The translations under genes and the position numbers were made by a program. Shown in pieces: positions 30,601 to 38,307 of a stretch of 44,199 nucleotides of DNA. The notes below the pieces were generated by a model that worked only from the letters and a program-made list of their open reading frames with translations, was not told the origin of the DNA and ran no database searches. Position 1 is the stretch's first letter; each line of letters begins with the position of its first letter. The DNA comes from a virus, in the IMG/VR virus record IMGVR_UViG_3300048834_000393, positions 1 to 44,199 of that record, one strand, 5' to 3'.

Positions 30601-32397
30601 ATGTTGGATAAAGGTTACTCGATTTCGTCGGACGACTTGGGCCAACTGTCGCGGGCGGAGCAGGCCAACTACGTCAAACTCGACTTCCACATGCCCTTCG
30701 TGGACCCGAAGAAGAACCCGTACCGCGACCGCTGGGTGGACAAGGACACTTACGAGATCGTGCAGCGGCAACTGAACGCGGTGAACGAGTTCTCCGGCCA
30801 CGACGGCTACGCCGGGATTGCCAAGGTGCTGCACGGCATCCGGCGCGTCTACTCCGCGTGGACGCTGGGGCCCTTCCCGGCCTACCACGTTCGCAACTTC
30901 GGCTCGGACATGGTGCTGGCGCACCTCGCCGGGTTGAGCGCGCCCAAGGACCTGCTGCGGGCCGCAGAGGGTCGCTCGGCCTTCGTGACGGCGGGGGAAA
31001 TGGCGCACTACTCGCGCCGGCTGCCGCAGGCCAAGGGCGCCGCGCCGAACACGCCGGGGCACCTCGAACGACTGGTGCAGGACGTCCAGGCGGCGTTCCC
31101 CGACCGCACGGACTTCACCGCCGACTCGCTGATTAACTGGATGCGCATGGAGAAACTGCTCGGCTCGTCGAGCATCCGCGACATCGACATGAACATCATC
31201 GTCAAGGACGACGCTATCGCGGATATGGTGCAGAAAGCGCGGGACCGCCAGTCGAAGGGGGAGAAGACGAAGGCCACGCTGCGCTCGCTGGCGTCCATCG
31301 ACCCCGACCGGAACCCCATCACGCGCACCGGCTTCAAGGTGGGCAACGTGGTGCAGGACTTCACCCGGTCGGCCCTGTTCGTCCACTCGCTGCGCGAGGC
31401 GATGGACATGGGGGTGGAGACGCTGGACGACGCGCTCATGCACGCCACTTCGCAGGTCCGCAAGTACCTGTTCGACTACCAAGACCTGACGTCCTTCGAG
31501 CGCGACGTCATGAAACTGGTGGCGCCCTTCTACACCTTCACGGCCAAGAACATCCCCCTGCAACTTAACACTCTGGCGACGGACACCGGGCGGCATGCGT
31601 GGGCAAACCGCGTGTTCCAGGGCGTGTGGGGCCAGCCGCAGGCCGAAGGGCTGGAGTACGAGGACCTGCCCAAGTGGATGTCCGAGGCGGTTGGCCTGCC
31701 GCTGCGCAAGACGGTGGACGCCGATGGGCAGGAGACCTACTCGGTGTTCACCCTGCGCGGCTGGCTCCCGCAGACGGAACTGAACGAGATCGCGGAGATG
31801 GTTCGCGGCGAGGAGTTCCTGCGCGGGGCCGCGGCCCGGATGAACCCGGTGTTCAAGGAGTTTTGGGAACAGGCGCTCAACTACGACGCCTACACCGGCC
31901 GGGCCATCGCGGACGGGCAGACGGTGGAGATGTTCGGCCTGAAACTCCCGGAGCCCATTGAGGACCCATGGGGACCGCGCATCCGGCACCTACTTCGGAA
32001 CGTCCGGCTGATCGACACCATTGACAAACTCGACCCAGGCGGCATGTTTACCCGGCTGTGGGAGGCATCCGGGCACACGACGGAACCCGGCACCGGGCGG
32101 CCGCACCGCTCTGCGCCGCCGGGCGCAGAGCGCGCCTGGGACTTCTTCACTGGGATGAAGGTTTACCAGGCGACCCCGGAGCGGGAAATGCAGCGTCGTG
32201 CGCTGGAGGCCCAGCGGGACGCCGCCAAGGCGAAAGGCCAGGCCCGCATTGCGCTCCGCATGGGGCAGCAGACCGAGTATCTGTCGCGCATGCAGCAGGC
32301 GCAGGAGGAAGTGCAGAACGCACGCCTGTCCCTGTCACGGCTCAACGAGATTCGCAGGCTTAAGGCCATGGACACCGCACGAAAGGAGACCCCCTAA
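27616..32397 (+). CDS. Giant internal virion protein with LPD38-like C-terminal region, 1593 aa
   Basis: The ATG at 27616 overlaps the previous stop. At about 1.6 kilo-residues it is the largest product. Residues about 1078-1318 hold the conserved YSAWTLGPFPAYHVRNFGSD...LAHLAG and FDYQDLTSFERDVMKLVAPFYTFTAKNIPLQLN segments. I recognise these as the 'large polyvalent protein domain 38' type found in podovirus and prophage ejection or polyvalent proteins. Upstream are long helical, charged regions with no catalytic motif that I can identify. Its position after the other ejection proteins and before lysis genes suggests an injected protein that may form the translocation channel or act on the host. 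Confidence 0.82.
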   Translation: MIDLNAIGRVGAQQVPQDTGDESFWWTALDYAGRPFSAIKGAQVGAVDPNLGIGEGFMQGLTGERYFSNQDLLEQIGFDPEGAVAKWGGLALDIIDPTDPLSYLGAGFVKQAKVARKLQAVTSKVKNLDDVASRASAARAGMWSPVKVAGQAVLPRSLGVLVAPGVDKIADKAHSFWLNNRVAKLFGGVEKWAAAHPEMFKALRAGTHTVFESEQAFSKAMLGLAEDISQKTNPDEAMRIMSKVSALLEEPSSLIGRLEGELADIDAGNYKLPVQFIRSNMDITQSKQYADMTAQEMLKRRGQILEQLTRMREGVNLKAPRPDDITLARLKDAGLSRGEAYTGAQMWTMAAQKYARLEGRDATDILADRLGIRVFDPNPIEPKPPRQTVITSTDEALAAWRREVRSSGVRPPKKKYGEGVTLADFGGRLPPGYLKKDARWGWDQWLEQAQEYGLDVGNKDPSDFRRLLTGSSKYKTVYDDAANTDRVIGDLMRSEPGEFFSGDLSSGDLVIDATGQWRRVESTGDGFRLLDSSGVQVDTVGDFERFNAKGVFHRREAMHYHALARWAEDEGKSIGEVLGGGVRPDSLVDFEKAGRSVINLVKGETDFRRAVKGLTMAVRPMLSPDDMTTVEKWLKIKPGQWDLAAQERFADGFLSFLRNAKGEPFLGPKGDSIRAVRKPARVVEVFRRAKLFAAQSIGAGAEQVGWSEISPAMRGLYSSLMVDSDVIRDMATLRNEAHVLGVVTGHLTGDRPAPEFALRRREEVVKKLDDLRELHGTATVDEVNAANMLKPYLDEIQEGWQKLFGQYDENFAFPIQHYLKHMFPRELSRVHAKHFADRVKLAPELRARAEAKVAELTAKGYDDATIERMLARDLGADMEVLATSDSTLSRAEMTGRIDAFRTRKYKQSIRDINKAYEVRSSGLGERYDFMMGAAKDALEAGKITKREFAAIRKNARKALKEYDIPVFFEDNAVVIADAMNRDLRRTTFAHDIHKFMLDKGYSISSDDLGQLSRAEQANYVKLDFHMPFVDPKKNPYRDRWVDKDTYEIVQRQLNAVNEFSGHDGYAGIAKVLHGIRRVYSAWTLGPFPAYHVRNFGSDMVLAHLAGLSAPKDLLRAAEGRSAFVTAGEMAHYSRRLPQAKGAAPNTPGHLERLVQDVQAAFPDRTDFTADSLINWMRMEKLLGSSSIRDIDMNIIVKDDAIADMVQKARDRQSKGEKTKATLRSLASIDPDRNPITRTGFKVGNVVQDFTRSALFVHSLREAMDMGVETLDDALMHATSQVRKYLFDYQDLTSFERDVMKLVAPFYTFTAKNIPLQLNTLATDTGRHAWANRVFQGVWGQPQAEGLEYEDLPKWMSEAVGLPLRKTVDADGQETYSVFTLRGWLPQTELNEIAEMVRGEEFLRGAAARMNPVFKEFWEQALNYDAYTGRAIADGQTVEMFGLKLPEPIEDPWGPRIRHLLRNVRLIDTIDKLDPGGMFTRLWEASGHTTEPGTGRPHRSAPPGAERAWDFFTGMKVYQATPEREMQRRALEAQRDAAKAKGQARIALRMGQQTEYLSRMQQAQEEVQNARLSLSRLNEIRRLKAMDTARKETP

Positions 32398-32975
32398 TGC
32401 TGTACAGTACCGACCGCCTCACCTACCCGCCGGCCTTCGAGTGGGCCGTCCGGCATACGCTGGAGGCCGAGGGCGTGTTCTCGAACAACCGCCTCGACCG
32501 TGGCGGGAAAACGAAGTACGGCATCACCGAGGGCCTTTGGAAGAAGGTAGGCAACCCGGCTGTCCGCATCGAGGACATCACCGTGGAGCAGGCCAAGGAC
32601 GTCTACTACCGGGTGTTCTGGAAGGAGCCGGGGCTGGACCGGCTGCAAGACCAGTACATCGCGGCGGAGGTGTTCGACACCGCCGTCAACTGCGGGGTGG
32701 AGCGTGCGGTGAAGATGGCGCAGGCCGCCTACAACACCGTGCGCCGCGCCGACTGGGACGCGCCGCTCAAGGAGGACGGCAAACTGGGCCCCGTCTCGCT
32801 GGCGGCCCTGCACGGGGCGCTTGTCGCCGGGCACCGCCCGGCGCTGCTGTACGCCATGAACGGCGAGCAGTACATCCACTACAAGAGCCAGTCCACGGCA
32901 CAGCGGAACGAGTTCGGCCGGGGCTGGATGATGCGGCTGCTGGTCCACCCGGACGCCGTGCGGAGGGTGCTGTGA
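32397..32975 (+). CDS. Endolysin, glycoside hydrolase family 108 type, 192 aa
   Basis: A muramidase that degrades host peptidoglycan. The N-terminal part is the GH108 signature: FEWAVRHTLEAEGVFSNNRLDRGGKTKYGIT with catalytic E25 in the E-A-E-G motif and the N-x-x-x-D-R-G-G-x-T-K-Y-G-I-T block. A C-terminal peptidoglycan-binding-like region follows (AVNCGVERAVKMAQAAYNTV...DGKLGPVSLAALHG). No signal peptide is present, so it should depend on a holin. The ATG overlaps the previous stop by one base and the next start overlaps its own stop. Confidence 0.93.
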   Translation: MLYSTDRLTYPPAFEWAVRHTLEAEGVFSNNRLDRGGKTKYGITEGLWKKVGNPAVRIEDITVEQAKDVYYRVFWKEPGLDRLQDQYIAAEVFDTAVNCGVERAVKMAQAAYNTVRRADWDAPLKEDGKLGPVSLAALHGALVAGHRPALLYAMNGEQYIHYKSQSTAQRNEFGRGWMMRLLVHPDAVRRVL

Positions 32976-33274
32976 TGCCGCCGGACTACATCTCCGCCTT
33001 CGAGAAGTTCGGCGTGGTGGGCCTCACGCTGGGCATGGTGCTCTACTTCGGCGCGAAGTATTTCAACGCACAGCAGGCACGGGAGGAAAAGCGGGAGGCG
33101 CGGCTGGAGAAGGTGGAGGAGTGGGTGCGCACCGAGTTGCTCACCGGGCTGGGGGCCAACACGGACGCAATGAACAAGAACGCGGCCTGCACCCAGCAGT
33201 TGGAGCAGACGCTCAGCGAGTGGGCGCGGTCCCGGCCCTGCCTGCTGGACCGCAGGGACATGGGTAGGGAGTAG
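32975..33274 (+). CDS. Holin/spanin-like membrane protein, 99 aa
   Basis: The ATG at 32975 overlaps the endolysin stop (TGATG). One hydrophobic segment (FGVVGLTLGMVLYFGAKYF, residues about 12-30) is followed by a charged helical region predicted to form a coiled coil (QQAREEKREARLEKVEEWVRTELL), then a Cys-containing end. This N-terminal anchor plus periplasmic or cytoplasmic coil resembles BhlA-type holins and inner-membrane spanins; I cannot decide between them. It is the last gene of the late operon, next to the endolysin. Confidence 0.72.
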   Translation: MPPDYISAFEKFGVVGLTLGMVLYFGAKYFNAQQAREEKREARLEKVEEWVRTELLTGLGANTDAMNKNAACTQQLEQTLSEWARSRPCLLDRRDMGRE

Positions 33275-33296
33275 ACTATTCGGGTTCTACGCGTTT

Positions 33297-33340
33297 GAAC
33301 TCGACCACCCACACCCACGGGTGCTGTGCGGGTCCAGTTC
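33297..33340. repeat. Imperfect hairpin between convergent operons
   Basis: GAACTCGACC / GGTCCAGTTC (one mismatch) encloses a smaller repeat around ACCCACACC. It stands between the stop of the last late gene and the stop of the last leftward gene. No T-tract is seen, so its role as a bidirectional terminator is uncertain. Confidence 0.35.
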
Positions 33341-33746
33341 ACGGGAGCGGCATCCACTCGGGGTAGTCGGCCAGCCGAAGCACCGTCGGTGCGTCGAACC
33401 AGTAGGTCTCGTTGAGGCTTTCGAGGCATGCGAGCCGATGCTCGGCCAACCCGTTGACCACACGGCGAATCGCAACCTCCTCGCCCTGGCTCGGCAGTTC
33501 GTCCGCCACGTTGCGCCACGGGTTGCGCAGCGCGGCCAACTCTGTCCGCAGCCGATCACACTCCGCCTTGAACGCATCAAGTTGCTTCTCGCGGATCGCC
33601 CACTCGTCGGCCATCGCTTCGACGTGCGGAATAAGGTTCAGATCTACGAACGCCATCTGGCGGTCGGGAAGAAGCGGCAACTTCTCCCAGCAGGACTGGA
33701 TGATTGTTGCCAGTCGGATCGCATGATCTGCGTCAAGCCTTGCCAT
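33339..33746 (-). CDS. DUF551-type protein, 135 aa
   Basis: Last gene of the leftward operon. The ATG at 33746 lies within the end of the upstream gene (14-bp overlap). The C-terminal part has the DUF551 hallmarks: NPWRNVADELPSQGEEVAIRRVVNG, a middle segment with YWFDAPTVLRL and the final DYPEWMPLP (the W-x-P-L-P terminal motif). The N-terminal 80 residues are helical (HAIRLATIIQSCWEKLPLL... FKAECDRLRTELAALR). DUF551 proteins are common small phage proteins without an assigned function. Confidence 0.82.
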   Translation of the reverse strand: MARLDADHAIRLATIIQSCWEKLPLLPDRQMAFVDLNLIPHVEAMADEWAIREKQLDAFKAECDRLRTELAALRNPWRNVADELPSQGEEVAIRRVVNGLAEHRLACLESLNETYWFDAPTVLRLADYPEWMPLP

Positions 33747-34050
33747 GATTCATCTCCTTCATCTTTCTCCCCGTAGGCAAGCCAGACATGGGGCCTAATG
33801 GACCATCCTCGGGACGCAGCGCGTCGATGCGCCGCTCGTATTCCTCAAGGATTTCTAAGCCGCGCTGTTGCATGGTGTTCAACTCCGCCCTGAGCGCCCA
33901 CACCTCAGTGAGAAGCGCGGGGATGTCGGCCAGCGTCGCCGCCATCGTTCGCTTATCGAAACTGCGCGCCAACAGGAATCCATCAGGCATTGCCGCCGCG
34001 TGCCGCGCCTCGATGGCGGCGATCTGTTCGTCGGTCAGTCGGTCAGGCAT
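33733..34050 (-). CDS. Hypothetical phage protein, 105 aa
   Basis: The ATG at 34050 overlaps the previous gene by eight bases. It starts MPDRLTDEQIAAIEARHAAAMPDGFLL, which I recognise as a recurring opening of small phage proteins. A helical section follows (ATLADIPALLTEVWALRAELNTMQQRGLEILEEYERRIDAL), and the protein ends in a G/P-rich stretch and a basic tail. It has no motif for a specific function. It lies among accessory genes at the distal end of the early operon. Confidence 0.75.
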   Translation of the reverse strand: MPDRLTDEQIAAIEARHAAAMPDGFLLARSFDKRTMAATLADIPALLTEVWALRAELNTMQQRGLEILEEYERRIDALRPEDGPLGPMSGLPTGRKMKEMNHGKA

Positions 34051-34324
34051 TGCCCCATCCTCCGAACAGGTAGTCGGCCAGCGCGTGCGGGTCGTTGCTC
34101 ATGATCGGCGTCCCGCGATAGTAGGCGCCCGGCTCGAACCAGTCGTCGTGGTCGAACACATCGTGCCCCCAGCACTCCGTGTGGTATCGATCCACGCAAA
34201 TACGGCCGTCCATCGCGTAGGCGTACCGCAGGCTCCGCGAACCCCGGGTGATAGGCTCGCCGCACCAGATGCATGAGTGGTCCTTGCCTGCGGTTACGGT
34301 GGACTTGCAGATGGTTTCAGGCAT
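34043..34324 (-). CDS. Small zinc-binding protein, 93 aa
   Basis: The start is the ATG at 34324; the longer frame to 34375 begins in Cys/Arg-rich text of another gene. Sequence shows HSCIWCGEPITRGSRSLRYAYAMDGRICVDRYHTECW: a C-x-x-C pair, then H and C (YHTEC) about 25 residues later, a zinc-finger-like arrangement. The remainder is acidic and aromatic (DVFDHDDWFEPGAYYRG). It overlaps the preceding gene by eight bases. Function unknown; may act as an adaptor or nucleic-acid contact. Confidence 0.75.
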   Translation of the reverse strand: MPETICKSTVTAGKDHSCIWCGEPITRGSRSLRYAYAMDGRICVDRYHTECWGHDVFDHDDWFEPGAYYRGTPIMSNDPHALADYLFGGWGNA

Positions 34325-34586
34325 GGTTCCACTCCTGCATCGCGAACACGGGCACGATCCGCATGAAGTCGGCATCGGTCACGCGGTCCTCCCAAATGGC
34401 CCGGTCGTAGTGCTTCGTGCGCCGGATGGCCCGCTGCGCGTCGGCACGGGTCGGGAACAGGATCGGGTGATCGCCGTTGCCCGTCAGGCAGTTCGGCGGC
34501 GCGCCGGGGCTGTCGTTCAACCCCTGCACAAACTCCATCCCGTCGCAGACCCACACGACGATGTGTCCGATTGGCTTGCGGTTCAT
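34317..34586 (-). CDS. Hypothetical protein, 89 aa
   Basis: The start is the ATG at 34586 with GGAGGGGAAGCC upstream; a longer frame to 34715 runs through the neighbouring zinc-ribbon gene. It reads MNRKPIGHIVVWVCDGMEFVQGLND... and ends with ADAQRAIRRTKHYDRAIWEDRVTDADFMRIVPVFAMQEWNHA. The N-terminal strand and the ADAQRAIRRT helix suggest a small alpha/beta domain. No family recognised. Overlaps the upstream gene by four bases and the downstream gene by eight. Confidence 0.7.
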   Translation of the reverse strand: MNRKPIGHIVVWVCDGMEFVQGLNDSPGAPPNCLTGNGDHPILFPTRADAQRAIRRTKHYDRAIWEDRVTDADFMRIVPVFAMQEWNHA

Positions 34587-34738
34587 GGCTTCCCCTCCAT
34601 CCGGGCCATCGCCCGGTCGTTGTCGATTCCCCGGCGCTCCTGCGGGGTCAGGCACGCCGCACAGGTCTGTACCACGGCCCCGTCGTCGGCGACCACCTCG
34701 TAGACCGCCTCCCACTTACGGCAGCGCGGGCACCTCAT
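34583..34738 (-). CDS. Small zinc-ribbon protein, 51 aa (paralogue of 41441-41623)
   Basis: The ATG at 34738 begins a 51-residue frame ending four bases inside the next start. It has CPRC near the N terminus and CAAC about 25 residues later, followed by LTPQERRGID. The peptide at 41441-41623 has the same CxxC...CxxCLTPxERxxI layout, so the two look like duplicates. The two pairs should bind one zinc ion. Small ribbon peptides of this kind may act in protein contacts; nothing more can be said from sequence. Confidence 0.75.
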   Translation of the reverse strand: MRCPRCRKWEAVYEVVADDGAVVQTCAACLTPQERRGIDNDRAMARMEGKP

Positions 34739-34741
34739 TGG

Positions 34742-35878
34742 TCAGCCTCCGATTCCAAGCCGCGCCGCAAGGAGAACAAATGCGCGTGCCGCCACGACCG
34801 GAACGACTGCATTCCCAAGGCACCGCAATCGGTCCACCCGCGCGGAAACCCCATTAGCCACTCCACAAACAGCGGGTTCAAGCGTCGGGTCTGCGGCGAG
34901 CACTTCGGCCCAATCGTCGTGTGCGCTTGGGCCTGGTGGGAAAGGTCGGCAAGGGCCCGCTTCCCCGCCGAGGGCTTCACCCCGTCCATCGCCATCGGGG
35001 TGGCCCAGTTGCCCAGCCGGGCTTGCTGGCCCAGTCCCATCTCGCCCTTGCGGTCCCCGCCCCGACTCCGGAACGAATCCGCCCCCGGCGTCTGCCAGTT
35101 GGCCGCCGTCGAGTTGAGATCGATCGTGAAGCCGCGCGCCTGCTTCCTCTGATAGTTTCCGGAGTCCGGGCTGTCCGGGTTCTTCACACCCCTCGCTTGC
35201 GGCGTCGGCCAGTTCTTCGCCTGGTCCGGCAGCAGCGCCTCCCGCTCCGCCGCCCCAACCTGCCGCCGCGACGGCATCATCGAGCCCGTGGGGGTCTGCC
35301 ACTTCTGCTCCGCCGCCTCGTCCAATTGCCCCCGCCGCTGTCCCAATTTCGCAGTCCCCTTCCCGTCGTTCGCCCCGGCGGTGGGCCAGGATGAACAACC
35401 GCTTCCGCCCATGCGGCGCGCCCACTTCCTCCGCTGTAAACAGTCCCTCGACAACGCGATAGCCCGCTCCTTCAAGGTCGGCTCTGACTCGGTCGTATCC
35501 CATTGAAAGGTGAGCTGCGACGTTCTCGAAGAAACAGATTCCCGGCTGTACCTCTCGCACAATACGGAATACGTCGGGCCACAGGTGGCGCGGATCGCGT
35601 TCACCAAGTCGCTTTCCAGCGAGGGAAAACGGCTGGCACGGGTAGCCACCAGTGACGATATCCACGAGGCCGCGCCACGGTCGGCCATCGAAGGTCTTGA
35701 GATCGTCCCAGACAGGCGCGCAATCCAGGGCCGCGTCCTCCATCCGCGCCACGAGAGCGGCCGCGGCGTAGGCGTCCCGCTCGACGTGACAAATAGCTCG
35801 GTAGGTGCCTCCGAGGGCGAGGTGCAATCCGAGGTCGATTCCGGCAATCCCGGAACATAGAGCCAGGCCATTGATCAT
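34742..35878 (-). CDS. C5-cytosine DNA methyltransferase, 378 aa
   Basis: Transfers a methyl group to cytosine in DNA, either to modify phage DNA against host restriction or to affect expression. The ATG at 35878 overlaps the primase gene stop. Motif I is LALCSGIAGIDLGL (residues 5-18), motif IV GGYPCQPFS with nucleophile C81, motif VI FENV (E118) and motif VIII GAPHGRKRLFILA. Motifs IX-X near the C terminus include VDRLRCLGNAVVP. The target-recognition part between contains repeated VADP/LADA/LADAG segments seen in long-TRD family members. A second frame on the same strand (34735-35871) is open over the whole gene and carries W-P-T-P-type repeats; see findings. No partner restriction enzyme is present. 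Confidence 0.88.
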   Translation of the reverse strand: MINGLALCSGIAGIDLGLHLALGGTYRAICHVERDAYAAAALVARMEDAALDCAPVWDDLKTFDGRPWRGLVDIVTGGYPCQPFSLAGKRLGERDPRHLWPDVFRIVREVQPGICFFENVAAHLSMGYDRVRADLEGAGYRVVEGLFTAEEVGAPHGRKRLFILAHRRGERREGDCEIGTAAGAIGRGGGAEVADPHGLDDAVAAAGWGGGAGGAAAGPGEELADAASEGCEEPGQPGLRKLSEEAGARLHDRSQLDGGQLADAGGGFVPESGRGPQGRDGTGPASPAGQLGHPDGDGRGEALGGEAGPCRPFPPGPSAHDDWAEVLAADPTLEPAVCGVANGVSARVDRLRCLGNAVVPVVAARAFVLLAARLGIGG

Positions 35879-38307
35879 GCTTCCTCCGCCTTGTTGACAA
35901 CTGCCCCGCCCTTTACCTCGTAGCGACCATCCTTGAGCAGACGGCGGCGCAGGCTGGACTCGCTTACCTCGATGTGCGCGGCGAGCGCGGATAGCAGCAC
36001 GGTGCCGCTCAGGTCGCGCACGGACGCCATGGCGCTGTCCAGCGTGTGCTGCGCATGCGCTTCCCTGGTCCGAACCACGCCGTCGTCGTCCACCACGATC
36101 TCGCGGCACTTCGACGCAATCCGGCGCTTAAGCGTGGCGGCGGTCATGCCCATGGACTCGGCCAGGTCGCCGACGAGCACCGGTCCCTCGTCGAAGGTTG
36201 CGGCACTCTGGAAGGCGGACAGGATGGCCTCCCGCTGATTCTGGCGCTCGCTCTGGCTCTTGGCCTTCTTCTCCCGCTGCGCGGCCACCCAAGGCGCTTC
36301 CTCGCCGTCGGCCTTGGCGCTCGCAAGGATGCCGTCGGTGTCGTCAACGTGGACCGGGTAGACGAACATCATGTGGCGCGGTGGCGGGGTGGCGAACTCA
36401 CGCAGGGTTGCCTCCACGCGCCACGCGCTCACGCTGGCCGCCCGCGCACGGGCCTGCTCCACGAGATGGTCCAGCCCGGCACGCTCGTTGGGGGTCAACA
36501 GGCTGGCCGCCTCGGCGTAGAGATGCTTCGCCACGATGGCGGCGTCCTGCCCGATGCTCTCCCGCCACTGCGGGCGGCAGGCATCGAGGAACCGATGGAC
36601 CTCCGGGCAGACGATCCGGTTCTCGATGACGTCGCGGGCGCCCTGTTCGAGGTTCAACTCGATGATGTCGAGGATGGCGTCCGGGTCGCGGGCGAACACG
36701 CCGGACCCGCTGGAGCGGTCGCGGCTGGACTTCTGGCCCTGCGCGCCCTTCGAGTGGTGGTGGCAGTAGATGACGGCCGCGCCCAACTCGGAGCACACCC
36801 GGTCGAACTGGTTGCAGAAGAACGCCATCTTGTCGGCGGCGTTCTCGTCGCCCGTGATGACCTTGTAGATGGGGTCGATGATGATGGCCTTGTAGTGCTT
36901 CGTCGCCGCACGCCGAATGAGTTTCGGCGCGAGAACGTCCATGGGCACGGCCTTCCCGCGCAGGTTCCAGATGTCGATGTTGGCGAGGTGTCCCGGCGCT
37001 TGGCCACGGGCCTCGTAGAGCACCTTCAACCGCTGGAGGCACGATGGCCTGTCAAGTTCAAGGTTGACATAGAGCACGCGCCCCTGCGTGCAGCGCCAGC
37101 CCATCCAGTCCCAGCCCTCGGCGATGGCGATGGCGAGTTGCAGCAGCAGGTAGGACTTGCCCGCCTTTGACGGGCCGGACAACAGCAACTTGTGTCCCTC
37201 GCGCAGGACGCTGCCAATGAGTGGTGGGGCCAGCGGCGGGAGGTTGGCCCACACGGAGTCGAGCGGCTCGAAGTCCGGCAGGTTGTCGTTGAGTTCCTCG
37301 ATCCAGTCGCGCCACTCGGCCCACGATTCCTTGCCCTGGCTCAAGCCAACAAGGTACTGCGGCTTCCCGTTCCGCGTGACGCCGGGCATCCGGGACAGGC
37401 GCGACACGTTCTTGTTCTGCGTGTCGATTTCCAGCCCGTTCTTCCTGCACACCTTGTGAAGGAAGTTCACCCGCTCGCGGTACTCCTCCTTCGAGGTGGC
37501 CTCGATGCGGACGATGGCATGCAGGCTCTTGCCACCGCTGTGGACCAGCGCGGCGATGGGCAGTTCCAGTTCAGCGTAGATGGCGGCCTGCCGCTCGATG
37601 GACACGGTGTCGCTCTCAATCAGCGCATAGCGGCAGGCGACCACGTTGTCGTCGCGGACGCCCTGTCCATCCAGCGGGTTGAACCGAATCCACGCGCCCG
37701 CGTCGGGGTGCCAGTCGCCCAGAGCGCCACCGATGTCCTTGTACTTGGACAGTTCCGAGATCAACTCTCCAGCGGTGCGGTGGTAGGTTCCCTTCTTCGG
37801 GAGCCACTTTGTCGTGCCATCAGGCTGGAATGCCTCGCAGACGTAGCCGACGTATTCCTCGGCGGAGAACAGGGCGGTCAGGTACTTGATCAGGTCGGCC
37901 ACACCGTCCCACTGGTCGGCGGTGGGGGCCTCAATCTCGGCAGGCTCCACCCATGACGGGTCAATAATCTGGAGGGACTTGTCGGCGCTGGCGCCCCCGC
38001 CGATAACGTCGTCCCAGTCCAGCGCCCGCCCTGTGGACTGGCGCTTGGGCGGGGTCCAGCCGCTGCGCTTCGCCAGTTCCATGAGCGTGCCCATGGTTAC
38101 GGGTGTGCCGTTGCCCCGGAACCCGGCCCACTTCCTGGCGCACTCGCCGGGGCGGAATCGTTCGGTGTCCTGCGCGGACCACTGTTCCCAGTCGATGATG
38201 CTTCCGCGCTCGTGCTGGATAGCCATCCCAACGGACAGCCAGTCTTGGTAGTCCAGCCCACGCGGGTCGATGTGCCGGAGCACTTCTTCGAGGGATACAT
38301 CCGCCAT
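35875..38307 (-). CDS. Primase-helicase with PriCT_2, AEP-like and RecA-type ATPase domains, 810 aa
   Basis: Domain order: residues about 8-90 are PriCT_2-like (LRHIDPRGLDYQDWLSVGMAIQHE...W..WSAQD..RFRPGECARKWAGF...TMGTLMELAKRSGW). Residues about 195-310 carry AEP-like primase features (CRYALIESDTVSIERQAAIYAELELPIAALVHSGGKSLHAIVRIEA...NVSRLSRMPGV). Residues about 365-560 are a RecA/AAA_25 ATPase with Walker A G378-S385 (GPSKAGKS), Walker B AIIIDPI (D478) and VIYCHHHSKG. The C-terminal 200 residues hold two winged-helix-like modules. It should prime replication and unwind DNA. The gene overlaps both neighbours by ATGA-type joints. Confidence 0.9.
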   Translation of the reverse strand: MADVSLEEVLRHIDPRGLDYQDWLSVGMAIQHERGSIIDWEQWSAQDTERFRPGECARKWAGFRGNGTPVTMGTLMELAKRSGWTPPKRQSTGRALDWDDVIGGGASADKSLQIIDPSWVEPAEIEAPTADQWDGVADLIKYLTALFSAEEYVGYVCEAFQPDGTTKWLPKKGTYHRTAGELISELSKYKDIGGALGDWHPDAGAWIRFNPLDGQGVRDDNVVACRYALIESDTVSIERQAAIYAELELPIAALVHSGGKSLHAIVRIEATSKEEYRERVNFLHKVCRKNGLEIDTQNKNVSRLSRMPGVTRNGKPQYLVGLSQGKESWAEWRDWIEELNDNLPDFEPLDSVWANLPPLAPPLIGSVLREGHKLLLSGPSKAGKSYLLLQLAIAIAEGWDWMGWRCTQGRVLYVNLELDRPSCLQRLKVLYEARGQAPGHLANIDIWNLRGKAVPMDVLAPKLIRRAATKHYKAIIIDPIYKVITGDENAADKMAFFCNQFDRVCSELGAAVIYCHHHSKGAQGQKSSRDRSSGSGVFARDPDAILDIIELNLEQGARDVIENRIVCPEVHRFLDACRPQWRESIGQDAAIVAKHLYAEAASLLTPNERAGLDHLVEQARARAASVSAWRVEATLREFATPPPRHMMFVYPVHVDDTDGILASAKADGEEAPWVAAQREKKAKSQSERQNQREAILSAFQSAATFDEGPVLVGDLAESMGMTAATLKRRIASKCREIVVDDDGVVRTREAHAQHTLDSAMASVRDLSGTVLLSALAAHIEVSESSLRRRLLKDGRYEVKGGAVVNKAEEA

